A stretch of DNA of 64,000 bases from Vigna angularis (lineage: Eukaryota; Streptophyta; Magnoliopsida; Fabales; Fabaceae): positions 11,440,888 to 11,504,887 of the forward strand of contig NC_068980.1 in NCBI RefSeq assembly GCF_016808095.1. The letters are read 5' to 3'. Of this stretch, positions 45,190-57,107 are shown piece after piece. The first letter of the stretch is position 1, and each line of letters begins with the position of its first letter. Position numbers and translations under genes: made by a program. The notes under the pieces were generated by a model that was not told the DNA's origin, did not search any database, and saw nothing but the letters and a program-made list of their open reading frames with translations.

Positions 45190-46780
45190 TAATATTTTCT
45201 CCTTCATTTTCACTTTGCCTTAATCATGTTTGTCCTTTATCTTGTGCCGGGGGACGGTTAACTTCTTTTAACAGGTGGTTTAAGTTTTGTTACTTGCTAC
45301 TGAGTCAAATCATGATGAACAAAATGAAAGAGGGAAGATAAATGATGATCAAGATCTTGAGATTTAATGTGTTACTTGAGGCTAATTAATATTGGACTAT
45401 GTTAAATCTGGAATGTGGGAAAAATTCTAGGAATCTCAAATAAATTCTCTTAAGATTTATTTTCTGTTTTGTGTCTAATATGTTGGGGCATGAGAAAAGG
45501 ATTAAGTGGTAGTTGGGTGGGTCCATTAATTAGTAAAAAATACATCGGAGTCGTTTTTTCGAGAATATATAAATAAAGTGATTTTAATAATATATAAAAA
45601 TGAATTGTATTTTATTTAAGAAGTAGCTATGATTTAGATTTTGGCGAGAAGCTACTTAAGAAAGGTTATTTCCGAATCAAACAAATTTCAAAGGTTATTT
45701 CCCAAAAAAAAATGTAAAAAAAAGGTTATTTCATATGTAAACTTTGCTTACTTATGATGTAACGGTAATTATTTGATTTGATGGGTTGCATTAGAATAAG
45801 TTTATGAAAATAATGTGACATATATAATTGAATGGTTGACAGTATTAAGAAATTCGTTTTCCACTTTATAAAAGTACATGATGCAGTGTTTGTCACTGAA
45901 AGACTTACTTATCACTTTTAGTTCAAATAAGCTTAATCCTGAGCTAAAGTCCAGCAGAATAAAATGTTGAACAGAAGAACATGACCATGAATTCTAATAC
46001 ATAAATGAATTCCAAAGTGTTGAATACGCTGTTGTTTTGGAACATGTTATACCCATAAGGTATTAAATTTGATAGATGCCAGAATTTTTTATTACGTGTG
46101 AGCATTTAATAACTTAGCTTCAAAAGTCAAAAGTCAAAGATATTTATCGTTGCTGATAATAATCAGAAGTGCAAGATAAATACATTATGATTCTTTTTTA
46201 AATTTGTTAGTGAGACAGAAAATGTATTGTTAGTGAGATTATGATTACTATGTGGCATAACTCTTCCCAGTCAAAAACTCTCATTCCTCTTGGTCTTTAC
46301 CCTTTTTGTTTGAAAAAAATAAAAAGAAAAAATTGCATTTATACTTTTGAATGTTGTAGAGGTGTTGCATTTCTAAGATATTTATTATAAGCCATTAATA
46401 TTATAACTTTAATCAAATTATTTATTGTGTAGATATTTAATGACACGTCTCCAATAGAGCAGCATGTCATAAAGGATGTTCAGGAGTAGTGGATTGCATT
46501 TCTTTTAACCATTTGTAAATGATTAGATGTTTCAATATTACATTTTGAGTTTAGGAACTATTTTATGCGTAACTAGTTAGGTAAATATATTTAGGATTTT
46601 GTTAGATAAATATTACATTTTGATGTGTTAATAGAAACAATATTGATTATTTTACTCGTTATTGATTATTTTACTCGTTATTGATTATTTAAACTGTATT
46701 TTGGGATTGAATTTTATGCAGATTTAGATATGGATATTAACACATGCAAATCAAATAATTTTAAAAAAATATCACTTTTT
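45190..46780. other. Interior of the kinase-carrying CACTA
   Basis: AT-rich. The sequence right after the donor at 45190 could be part of the captured gene's intron. No second exon could be verified, although 46434-46490 (after a TGTGTAG) is a weak candidate. Confidence 0.35.
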
Positions 46781-47249
46781 ACATCGGTTAAAGCCACATT
46801 AGGTATAAGAAGTCTTATTTTTCACACCGGTATAACACTAGTAGGTATAAAAGTGAAACTCTTTTATACCTGTTCCAAGCACTGGGTGTAAATATCATAC
46901 TTTTATACCTGGTACAAATAGATCAGGTGCAAAAAGTAAAAGCTTTCTACACCGGTTCTAGAGGAGGTATAAAATTGAAATTTTTTTATACCCTCTGCTT
47001 CTATATCTGCTCGAAGAGGTATAAAAAGTTTTTTTTAACAGATATAAAAAACCATTTTTGAGTTAGTGAAATAAGTTTCCACTCATTTTCCTCTTCCGTT
47101 CCTAATCTGTTTTTAGAATAATCTTGTATTGTAGCATGTATGATCATGCTTCTCCTAGTCATTCTTGGTTCATCTAGAGTTTTAAGGACTCTTTCCGTTT
47201 TCAATTTGGTGATTCGTAGGTTCGTATAGATATTTCTTGCATTTCAAAT

Positions 47250-49300
47250 AATCAACAAAAGATTCTTTATGTTGGGATTGTTTCTTTTGAGGTAAGGGAA
47301 GTTAAAACTTGTTTAGATTATGTTTGTTGTGCTAAATTAATATTCATGAGAATAGTATGATGTATTTAATGGGTTTGTGATGTTGATATTTGATGGTATG
47401 ATGTGTGTAACATTGGAATGATGTGAAATTGATGTTCTATGTTATCATGATTGTGTATGATAATGTTGTTTTGTTGTTTGAAAACTGAATTCAAGTGGTT
47501 GGAGTGAGGGTTGGTTAAATTATTGAGTTTTAAGCCTAAAAGGGGGGGAGGGGGGTTTGAAGGCGTGAAATTGAGAATTTGGGGTTGATGTGAGGAAATT
47601 GTTATTGAGGTGCTATCATGAGGTAAATTAAGACTTACTAGAGGTATAATGGGATTAAAATTTGATATGTCATAAAGAGGTAGTGCAAGTTGAAGTTTAA
47701 AGTGTTTTTAAAGTGAAAATGAGGTTTTTGAGTGGTGATATTTTGAAGTAAGGGGTTTAAACTGTTTTGGAGAGTTTGGAATAGGTCATGGGACCAATTA
47801 GAACTTGTATAGATGTTCAAACTAGTAAAATTCTATCATGAAGGTGATAATTGTTTCATAGGTTGGTTTTTAGTTCATTTTGGGGGTTTTGGCAGTTGGA
47901 AATTTAAAGTAGAGTGATTGTGAACAATCTGAGGTTTTGGAGTGTACTACCAAGTGTATTTGGACCTGGTTATATAGTTAGGAAACTCATATGAGGTTAG
48001 AAAGTGTAGATTTGAGTTTGGGTAGCCTATAAGAGTGAATTTGGATTTTCATAGGTCAATTTGGGTTTGGAGTGGTCAATTCATGTTAGATGTTTGTTTT
48101 TAGATGTTTCTCAACGCCTAAGACTGTTTAGGAATCATTTAAACTTGTGTAAAGGGTCACCAAATTCAAAATAGGTGAATTTTAGAACCTGGTGCAACGT
48201 CGGGCACCCTCTAGGAGCCCTTGGGCGTCATTTTTGCAAGAAGAACTCGCTTGAGTGCCCCTGTTTCAGGGATCTGGCGCCCGGGTGCCCCTTTTGGAGT
48301 GTTGAGTGCCACTCAGCAGCTTTTGATTTTTTAGTTTTTGATATCTTAAATTTGGGGTTTCAGTTATCCGTTTTGGAAGTTCTTTAGGTCGTTTTGAGGG
48401 TTTTGCACCCTTTCGAAACTGTTGGTAAGGGTATCAAAGTTGATTTCCTTACCTAAGTATGAGTTAAAGGGGTTTTGTGTTGTTTAGTGGTTCTTCTTGG
48501 ACTATTCTTGTGTATTAATGTATATGGAATTGTTTCATGTGATTTTTGATGACTTGTTGGGTTTTTTATGGTCCTTTGAAGTATAATCAGTGTTATATAT
48601 GTTTGTATGTAATGTAAAAGTGAAAGGTTATAAGTATATGGTTTCATATGGATTCAAATGGTTTCACGGTTAGTAAAATGGGTTCCACGGAGGGACTCCT
48701 TCGGTGTGGTTTCAAGTATCTTCAGAATAAATGCAAGCAACTCAGTATTGAGGGTTATCCTAACACTCTAATGATCTTTTATTCTTAAGTAGAGAAGATT
48801 GACTCATGTGGTGAGAGTAGTAGAAGGTCTTAGTCTAGGTGCTTCTTGAAGGTCTATGATGTAGTAATAGACTAACCTTATGTGGGTGGTAGGTTGAAAT
48901 TCATTGGCAATGACTTTGCAAAACAGTAAATGCTACCACAAGTGCACAACCCGCCATAGCTCGACATTCATTCTAAGTCCAAACAGTTAGTTTAGGTCTT
49001 TGCATATTAAGAAGTTTAGATTGATGTATGTTACATATATGGTTTAAGTATGCTATGTTATGAATGATGTATGACTTATTTTTGTAATCTAACTTACCCT
49101 TGCTTTTGTCTGTGTATGTTTCTCTTTTGCAATAATCACCTTAAATGGTATGAGCTTAGGAAAGAGTTTTCTCTGATTGTCTCAGCGTGAAGAGTTGGGT
49201 GCAACAACAACATAGATAGAATTTATTCTCCAAGTATAGGATATCCTTTCTCAATATTTTTGAAAAGTTTCTGGTAAGTTATGATTTATGTAATGTTTTA
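47250..49300 (+). repeat. Gypsy-type LTR-like block (probably a solo LTR)
   Basis: A 2-kb block with unusually G/T-rich sequence on the plus strand, a GC-rich island rich in GGGCACCC, GCGCCCGGGTGCCCC and GAGTGCCAC words (48195-48320), then CGGAGGGACTCCTTCGG and ACAACCCGCCATAGCTCG. This is the style of long chromovirus LTRs in legumes. No coding part, and I could not fix TG/CA ends or a duplication, so both boundaries are approximate. Confidence 0.4.
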
Positions 49301-51910
49301 TTTTGATAGTTTTATTCTACTAAAATGGAATGCTAAACTAGATAGATTGAATTTATTTTTGAAATTAAATATCTTAAAAAAAATTATAGGATTGAAAAAT
49401 GATAAATCAATTTATATTCTTAATTATATATATAAAATATTATTTTTCATATAGCTTATAGAATAATATGACCACTAACAGTATAAATTGTTTCAATCAA
49501 AATAAAATTTTCAAAATTAAAAATAATAAAAACTTATTTTAAAAACGTCTCAAAAAATTAAACGAATCAACATTATTATCTATTAAAAATAAGGTGTAAA
49601 AGATATTAATTATGATAATTTAATAAATAATTTTATATCACAAAAAACTAAAAAGCTAAATTTTAAATAAAATTATAACACATCTTAACAAAATTTGATT
49701 TATTAATAAAAAGAAATTTAATTGTTTTGAACATATTTGTTTTAGATCTAGCATTTGATGGGTTCTTAAATATATGTTTGTTAATATTAGTTTTGAACAG
49801 TAGAAGGATGGTGGGAGGCCGGCTGATGTTTTCCAGTACAACATCCCTTTTGCCTTGAATAATGAAAAGATGAAAGAGAAAGAAGAAAGGGTTAGAAATG
49901 GGCCCGACAAAAGAAGAAGGAAAAAATGGTGAGGAAGAGTGGGTAGGGTTCAAGAAGAGATTCAATGGTCAAGGAAAATGAAAATACCTCATGCGCTAAC
50001 ACATCAATGACCTCTCACCCCTCAATATCAGGCCAATGCTGCCTCCCAATATCTATCTTTTAATTTTTTTTTTCTCCATACGATGCTACCCAATCAATTT
50101 TACCAAAATAAATTTTCAATCATTCTAACATTATCTTTAAAAAAAAAATACTGAAATGTGAGGCACCAAAAATGATGTCTGATCTGTGAGAAGTAGCATT
50201 CATTGCATGCAGTGAATAATACAGAAGAGCCCTTTTAAATTTAATCTCCAACCCATGCACATATATAGCTAGACAAGGGTTACCATCAAGTTTTCAATTC
50301 CATCTTCTGAGTTTCGTTTCGTGTCCCATTACCCATTCTTTACTTCACATCATACTTTGCTTATTTCTCATTATTATTGCTGCCCATCTTTCTCATTCTT
50401 CCCTATAATTTCACCACACTCTTTATAGATATATGTATAGCACCAATTATTAATATTAGTTTCTTTATATCGTTATTATTTCATGGATTTTGCAATTATT
50501 ATCTTCACATGAGATGTCAAAACCAAACTCACATACTTTTATTCAACATTTTTTTATTGCTGTGTACCAAAATTAAAATAAAAAAGTAGCAGTAGAAGTA
50601 TAACTAAAATGGATCTTGCAGAGTAAATAAAAAATATAATTGATAACATAATTAAATATAATTGTTTTAAATATGGAGAGGGAATTCACCACTCATAAAT
50701 CTCACTATTAAATTCGAACAAAATGATCTATTATTGAAGATATTTCATTCCAGAAAAAAAAACAAAAAAATATGAATTTATTTATGGCAGAGATAAATGG
50801 GCTGATTTTTAAATTATGCATAAATTGACTTTTAATAGATATCTTAAAGAACAAATGAAGAATATAGACATCAAATATTATAATTAATGAGCCTGATTAG
50901 GTTATTATCTGATACAATTAATTAAGTTGTATGTTTAGAGCAAAGAGGGTGTATGTTTGGCCTGAAGGGGTTAATCTGATTATCTGTAATATCCAATCAT
51001 ACTGTTGTATTCCTCTTTTTTCTTTGCTTATATATCTATATATATGATGCAGCTGTGAAGTATCGTTATCGTACACATAACTATCCTTTATGAATATGGT
51101 TGAATTTGGTTTCAGATTAGCATGGATTTGACCAGCAGACCATGAAGCTTTTGAAATGTGCATGCATGTTTTTTGGACGATATAAAGGCAAAGCATTACT
51201 ATCTGTCACTCTTGCTGGCTTATTTATGTCTCCTTATCAACACATGCATTGTCCTCCTCTATTTCTTTCTTAATTACATGAATATATATTTCATCATCAA
51301 CAACAAGGTTTTATAAGATATATTATCATTCCATTGCATTATATAGCTGTCAGAAACAACGTATTTTGTTATTTCTGTTCTTAATCCCACTAATTATCAA
51401 AACCTAATTATAATAAACCCATTGTAAGGAGAGAACAAAAATCAAAACCTAAAATGCAATGCAAACCATCTTTACAAACTCCATTCCAAATGTATTTGTC
51501 TAAAGAAACTGTAGACTCTCTGTTCATGTTAGATTTTAGCTGAAAATCAATTAACATTAGTAAAGTTATCAGACAAAAATACGAACTGCAAACCAAGTAA
51601 GTCTTCTGCATTGGATTAGAGTAGTGATAATAATTCTTGTGAGTTAGATTCATGTTTCATTAGAATGGTATTTCCATTAAAAAATCCATTAAAGCAGATG
51701 ATGATGTCGGAATTCCTAACCTGTTATATAATTTGTTAGTTATGAATATGTGGTTAATGATAGTTAAGAAAATAAAAAATCTATATATACACATAAAAAC
51801 ATATTTTTTTAAAGCTAATTAAATTAAAGTATATATATTGAACATAATCGAGATAAGTTCAAGTTGTTATCAGAAGAGTCTAGCTATATCATTCCTAGTT
51901 TTGGTGCAGT
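49301..51910. other. AT-rich intergenic DNA, no gene supported
   Basis: Overlapping minus frames at 49656-49965 (84 and 100 codons) and frames at 50377, 50918 and 51408 lack recognisable features. 50260-50400 has a promoter-like look (CACATATATAGC then a pyrimidine-rich leader) without a coding frame. 51720-51880 resembles a decayed LTR end followed by GTTATCAGAAGAG, a poor match to a Met-tRNA primer site. Confidence 0.3.
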
Positions 51911-52479
51911 CACTGGTACAAAATGTGCCTTTAAACTCGCACAATAGACATCTGTCTACACCAAACCGGTGTCTATCCAAACGCGGTGGCAGATCCGCAA
52001 TTATGAAGACCTTATAGGCCTTGGTTCATACAGAACTGGTGCATAACGGTGATACAACTTCAGTTGCACAGGGAACCGGTGCCTAAACATCACCTAACTT
52101 GCCACCTTTTCGTCTAAAACAGTCTGAAAATTGTATGAAAAGGTCATATTGCCTCAATTTCTTGTAGAACCGAAGCAGAAAGGCCTGACTCACCTGCAAA
52201 ACGCCTGCAACACGTCAAGTCAGTCAAGTCAGCAACTCATTTTGAGTGTTCTGGCCAAGAGAAACGACCTCGGGTAGCACTGCAACTGAGGTCAAAAGGC
52301 TTTTAGGCCTCGGTTATGAGAAGAACCGAGGCATATAAGCTTGAATTTTTACTGTTTTTTGTGTTTCTGCTTCCACTATAAGCTTCGGGTCTTTCAATAA
52401 ACGAGGTCGTAGTGTGATATTGCTTCGGTTATTCTTAAAAACCGAGGTAGTATAGCTTAATAAGTTCAATTTTTCAGCA

Positions 52480-52790
52480 ATTTGCATTCGCGCTGCTTCC
52501 TCTTCTTTTCTTCTTCGCGCTGCTTCCTTTTGTTTTCTTCTTTGCTGCCTTTCCCCTGCACCATTTCTTCGCTGCGTTGCCTATGCATCATTTCTCTTCA
52601 TACATTCTCCTTACGCCTTTGTCTTCCAGGGCTGCCACCACCGCCGTTATTCTCTTCAAGGCTTGCCGCCACCGCAGCTATTCTCTCCAAGGGCTGCTGC
52701 CACCGCCGTTATTCTCTCCAAGGCTTGCCGCCACCGCAACTGTTCTCTCCAAGGGCCGCCTCCACCGTCGTCGCCGCTCCGCCGTGAGTC
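52480..52790 (+). other. GC-rich leader exon-like region of the CACTA
   Basis: Sharp rise in GC between the left subterminal repeats and TNP2, ending at a GTGAGT donor (52783-52788). The 101-codon open frame is Cys/Leu/Pro-rich and driven by the minisatellite inside, so it is probably an untranslated leader exon, not a protein. Confidence 0.45.
52629..52752. repeat. Minisatellite, four copies of a 30-31 bp unit
   Basis: Tandem units of the form GGCTTGCCGCCACCGC followed by (A/C)(G/C)YTATTCTCTCCAA. Confidence 0.85.
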
Positions 52791-52869
52791 CTTTGTTTTG
52801 TTTGTGCCAACGTCGTCGTTCTGACCTTTGTTCTCGCCCCCATTATCGTTGGTGCTGCCCATCACGGTA

Positions 52870-53776
52870 AGTTGTTCAAACCTTATTTATCCTTGTCTTT
52901 GATAAATGAGTTGATATATTGGTTGAATGAAAATGGTTTATACATCATGTTGACGTCCTGTTGAATGAAAATGATTGATATATTGACTCAATGAAAATGG
53001 TTCATATCAATAGAAAGTGCATGAACGTGGAGTGCAAGAATGAATGTGAGAAGAGAAATTAATAAATATATAATAAAAAGATTATGAATAGGTGTACAGT
53101 AAAGTATTTGGGTTTGATATACACTAAAGTATTTGGGTTTGAGTTGTTTGTCTTAACTTGGTTGATAATTTAAATTGGTTTATATTTTTTAATTAAAGAT
53201 ATGCAATTTAGAAAATAATATTTTGAATTGTTTGTAACATTGGTTGATTTTTGAAGATATGCAAATTAAATATATATTGTTGTTGACAATTAGCCTTAGT
53301 TTCCCGTTTGAGATTCAATACAAAAATTAATTACTATCTCCAGAGATTTTTGAAGAAATGTACCTTTTAAAAATGAATAGAGAGGAGATGGTAATAATAA
53401 TTTAGAAGTATTGAATCTTGAATTGTCCGGTTGGACAGTTTAAGAAGAGTAATAACTTTTTCATAGTTTATTAATACATATCAATTTTAATACACATGTC
53501 TTAAATTTCATGAAATTTTACAGTTGTGCTTTGTATTGATCTTCGGGTGCATATTTGATTGTGATTTATAATCACTTTCATTTCGTGTAACCTGAAGACC
53601 AATGCGAAATGCTGGCAAATTTTCGTGAAATTTAAGATATATTGTTTAAAATTGATATGTTTAATAAACTAAAAAAAGTGAATCTTCTTGAATGGGATAG
53701 GGTCACACCTTGAATACAAACACTATCAAAGTGATCATTCAAGATTATTGAAATTGTGTAAACAATTTCAGTAAAC
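52870..53776. other. Non-coding segment upstream of TNP2
   Basis: AT-rich. Probably the intron between the leader exon and the transposase. Contains a near duplicate GTACAGTAAAGTATTTGGG / ATACACTAAAGTATTTGGG at about 53095 and 53120. Confidence 0.4.
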
Positions 53777-56700
53777 ATGTGTACGGATCGATGGTGGATT
53801 AATTTACCACGCATCAGCACTGAGTACGAGAGAGGGGTAGAAGAATTTATAGAGTTTGCGCAACGTAATGTGAGTACAAGTGGTGATGATGAAGTCAAGT
53901 TTAGATGTCCCTGTGTGAACTGTTTGAATGGGAGGAAGTTGAACGCAACCGATATTAGGGAACATCTTATGTGATGGTTTCATACGAAGTTATACAACAT
54001 GGATATGGCACGGCGAGGCAACAGACTTTCCAACTGTCTGTCCAACTGAAAATGTATATGATTCCACCATGGATATGGAAGATCGACCGGAAGAAGACAA
54101 CTTAGAGGACATGATCCGCGATGTTGGCGTAGAAGCTTTTGCTCAATCACATGTGTATGAAACGATGTCCATTGATGCAGAGACTCATTTGTATGTCGGT
54201 TCAACTAATTTCACACGGTTGTTAGCGGTGTTAAGGCTCGTGAATTTAAAGGCGACCAACGGATGGACTGATAAGAGTTTTACAGAATTGTTGTCGTTGT
54301 TGAATGAAATGTTGCCAGACACAAATACGTTACCCACTCGTAATTATGATGCAAAAAAAACTCTTTGTCTGATGGGTATGGAGTATAAACGGATACATGC
54401 ATGTCCGAATGATTGCATATTATATAGGAATGAGAATGAAGTTTTGATAAAGTGTCCAAAATGTGGGTTATCACGATACAAGTCCAAAAACAACGGTGAA
54501 GATAGTGGTCACACACAAAAGAATGGTTCTGCTTTGAAAGTAGTTTGGTACCTTCCACTGGTGGCCAGACTTAAGCGTTTGTTCGCGAATCCAAAAGACG
54601 CTAAAAACCTAAGATGGCATGCAGATGAGAGAACAACTGATGGGTTGCTTCGTCATCCAGCTGATTCAAAGTAATGGAAAAATATTGATAAAGAATTCCC
54701 CCAATTTGGTGAAGAATGTAGAAATCTTAGGTTTGGATTAGGTACTGATGGAATGAACCCATTTGGTAATTTAAGTACCAATCACAGTTGTTGGCCCGTT
54801 ATACTGATAATTTACAACTTATCTACTGGATTGTGCATGAAAAGAAAGTACATGATGTTCTCAATGTTGATATCTGGTCCAAAGCAGCCTGGAAATGACA
54901 TCGATGTTTATCTTAGGCCACTAGTTGAAGACTTGAAGTTGTTATGGGTCGATGGGGTTGAAATATTTGATATCTTTCCTTCAGAAACTTTCATGATGCA
55001 TGCCATGTTATTTTGCACCATTAATGACTTCCCAGCTTACGGTAATTTGTCGGAGTACAGTGTGAACGGTCATAAAGCATGTCCTATATGTGAAGAAAAC
55101 ACTGCAGCTCATCAATTAAAACACGGAAGGAAGACAGTGTATATGTGTCATCGACAATTTTAACAATCTAATCATCCATATCGAAAGTTAAAGAAAGCAT
55201 TCAATGGAGAACAAGAGAAAGACAATGCACCCATTCCACTTACTGGACTTGAAGTTCTTGAAAAAGTTAATAGAGTACATAATGTATTTGGGAAAATGTC
55301 GAAGAAGTCTTCTATAACGACCCCTTGGAAGAAGAAATCAATATTCTTTTATCTTCCATATTGGTCAAAGTTAGATGTTAGACATTGCATAGATGTCATG
55401 CATGTAGAGAAAAATGTTTGTGATAGCTTGATTGGTACACTACTAAACATCCAGGGAAAAACAAAAGATGGAGTGAATGCACGTTTGGATTTGGTTGACA
55501 TGAAGATCCGAGAAGAGTTGGCACCAAGAGAGATTGGTAAACATACTTATTTGCCCCCTGCATGTTACACAATGTCCAGACAAGAGAAGATAAGTTTTTG
55601 TCTTTGTTTAAAGAGTATCAAGGTACCACAAGGATACTCTTCAAATATCAAGAGCTTAGTGTCAATGCATGACTTAAAGCTTGTTGGACTGAAGTCTCAC
55701 GATTGCCACGTCTTAATCAACAGTTGTTACCGGTGGCAATTCGTGGAATTTTGCCCAAAAAAGTTAGGCAGACCATAACTCGATTGTGCTCATTTTTCTC
55801 GTCAATTTGTAGTAAAGTCATCGATCCTACAAAGTTAGATGAACTTCAAAGCGAAATTATCATCATCTTGTGTCAGCTAGAAATGTTTTTCCCTCCATCC
55901 TTTTTTGACATCATGGTGCATTTACTTGTTCATTTGGTCAGAGAAATAAAGTTGTGTGCACCAGTATACTTAAGATGGATGTACCCTATTGAGCGTTATA
56001 TGAAGATTTTGAAAGGGTACGTCAAAAATCAATATCGTCCAAAAGGTTCAATGATTGAAAGATATATTGCTGAAGAAAGTATTGAGTTTTTCTCTGATTA
56101 TATGACTAAAGAAAATCCGATAGGAGTCCCTCGGACATCATGGTTGAATAGATATTTTACAAGTAAAAGCATCCGAGGTGTGAATGTGATGACGAAAAGT
56201 CGTGAAGAATTGATGCAGGCACATCTGTACATATTAAACAACACAGATGAAGTGATCCCATTTTCGGAAGCACACAAAGTCGTTGTAAAGGACAACTATC
56301 CACGACAATCAGAGAAATGGCAGTTGATGGAGCATAACAGAACATTCTTGTCCTGGTTCAAATCTGAAGTTTCGAAAGAATCACAGTCCTCTGACACTTT
56401 GTTTTGGCTAGCAAATGGTTTGAAGTTTGATATTGTATGTTGTACAGGCTACGAAATTAATAATTGCACATTCTATACAAAGACTTTGGATGATAAAAGC
56501 ACACTACAAAATAGTGGCGTCAGTCTAGAAGCTGAGTCGCTACAATTTTCCACATCCAAAGATCAAAATCCTATAATTGGATCCATGAGATATTATGGTA
56601 GAATGGAAGAGATATGAGAGGTTGATTACACTAAGTTTTCCGTTGCACTCTTCAAATGTAAGTGGGTCGACAATAAGAGTGGTGTCAAAATGGATGAATC

Positions 56701-56984
56701 TGGTATGACACTTGTTGATTTTCGAAAGGTTGGTTATATGAGACGAACCGTTCATCATGGCATATCAACCAAGTCAGGTTTTTTATGTCAATGATCCTGC
56801 GTCTGACCATTGGTATGTTGCTCTCCAAGGAAAAAGACAAATTGAAGATAAAGAAGAGAATCTAAGTAATTTTCATATTGCTGACAACCATCCATTTAAA
56901 ACAAAAATAAATTTGGATGACGGCCCTCTAATTGATGATATACAAGCAATACGAGAATATCACAATGAGAGAATATATATATGA
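53777..56984 (+). pseudogene. TNP2-like transposase of the 51.9-60.1 kb CACTA
   Basis: Long, well-preserved transposase interrupted only by point lesions. Order: transposase-associated domain (RISTEYERGVEEFIEFAQ, CPCVNCLNGRKLNATDIREH; 53783-53970), a linker (MDMEDRPEEDNLEDMI), tnp2 core (CPKCGLSRYKSK, LRWHADERTTDGLLRHPAD, TDGMNPFGNLS, GNDIDVYLRPLVEDLKLLW, CIDVMHVEKNVCDSLIGTLL; about 54180-55690), DUF4218-type domain (MVHLLVHLVREIKLCAPVYL, RWMYPIERYMK; 55700-56090) and DUF4216-type domain (GVNVMTKSREEL to the QVFYVNDPASDHWYVALQGK end). Lesions: one-base loss at about 53971, stop at 54672-54674, stop at 55161-55163, frameshift near 55712, stop TGA at 56615-56617 where Trp is expected, and a frame change near 56755. 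Clearly recent decay. Confidence 0.92.
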
Positions 56985-57107
56985 CCAATCCATATGATTA
57001 TGTATGAATTTCATGTTTGTGTAAATATTTATGGCTTTTGTTAAATAATATATGTTAATTTATAAGTGTTTTTATTAATCTTTCATCTTATTTATTGTGA
57101 CAGATAT

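Larger units (their letters stand above)
44558..47068. mobile_element. Non-autonomous CACTA, duplication AAA, carrying a kinase exon
   Basis: The left end is CACTAATAAAAAATATA at 44558. The right end is ...ACCATTTTTGAGTTAGTG at 47068, with reverse complement CACTAACTCAAAAATGG. The bases AAA flank both sides (44555-44557 and 47069-47071); this is low complexity, so weaker than other duplications here. Subterminal words GGTATAAAA, ACCGGTRTAA and TTTTATACC repeat in both orientations at 44580-44770 and 46790-47045. No transposase is inside. The interior holds a copied host kinase exon (45066-45189). Confidence 0.85.

Noticed and set aside
51840..51905. GTTATCAGAAGAG as a retrotransposon primer-binding site
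   Set aside because: Too imperfect a match to the Met-tRNA primer site, and there is no internal domain after it, only a CACTA.
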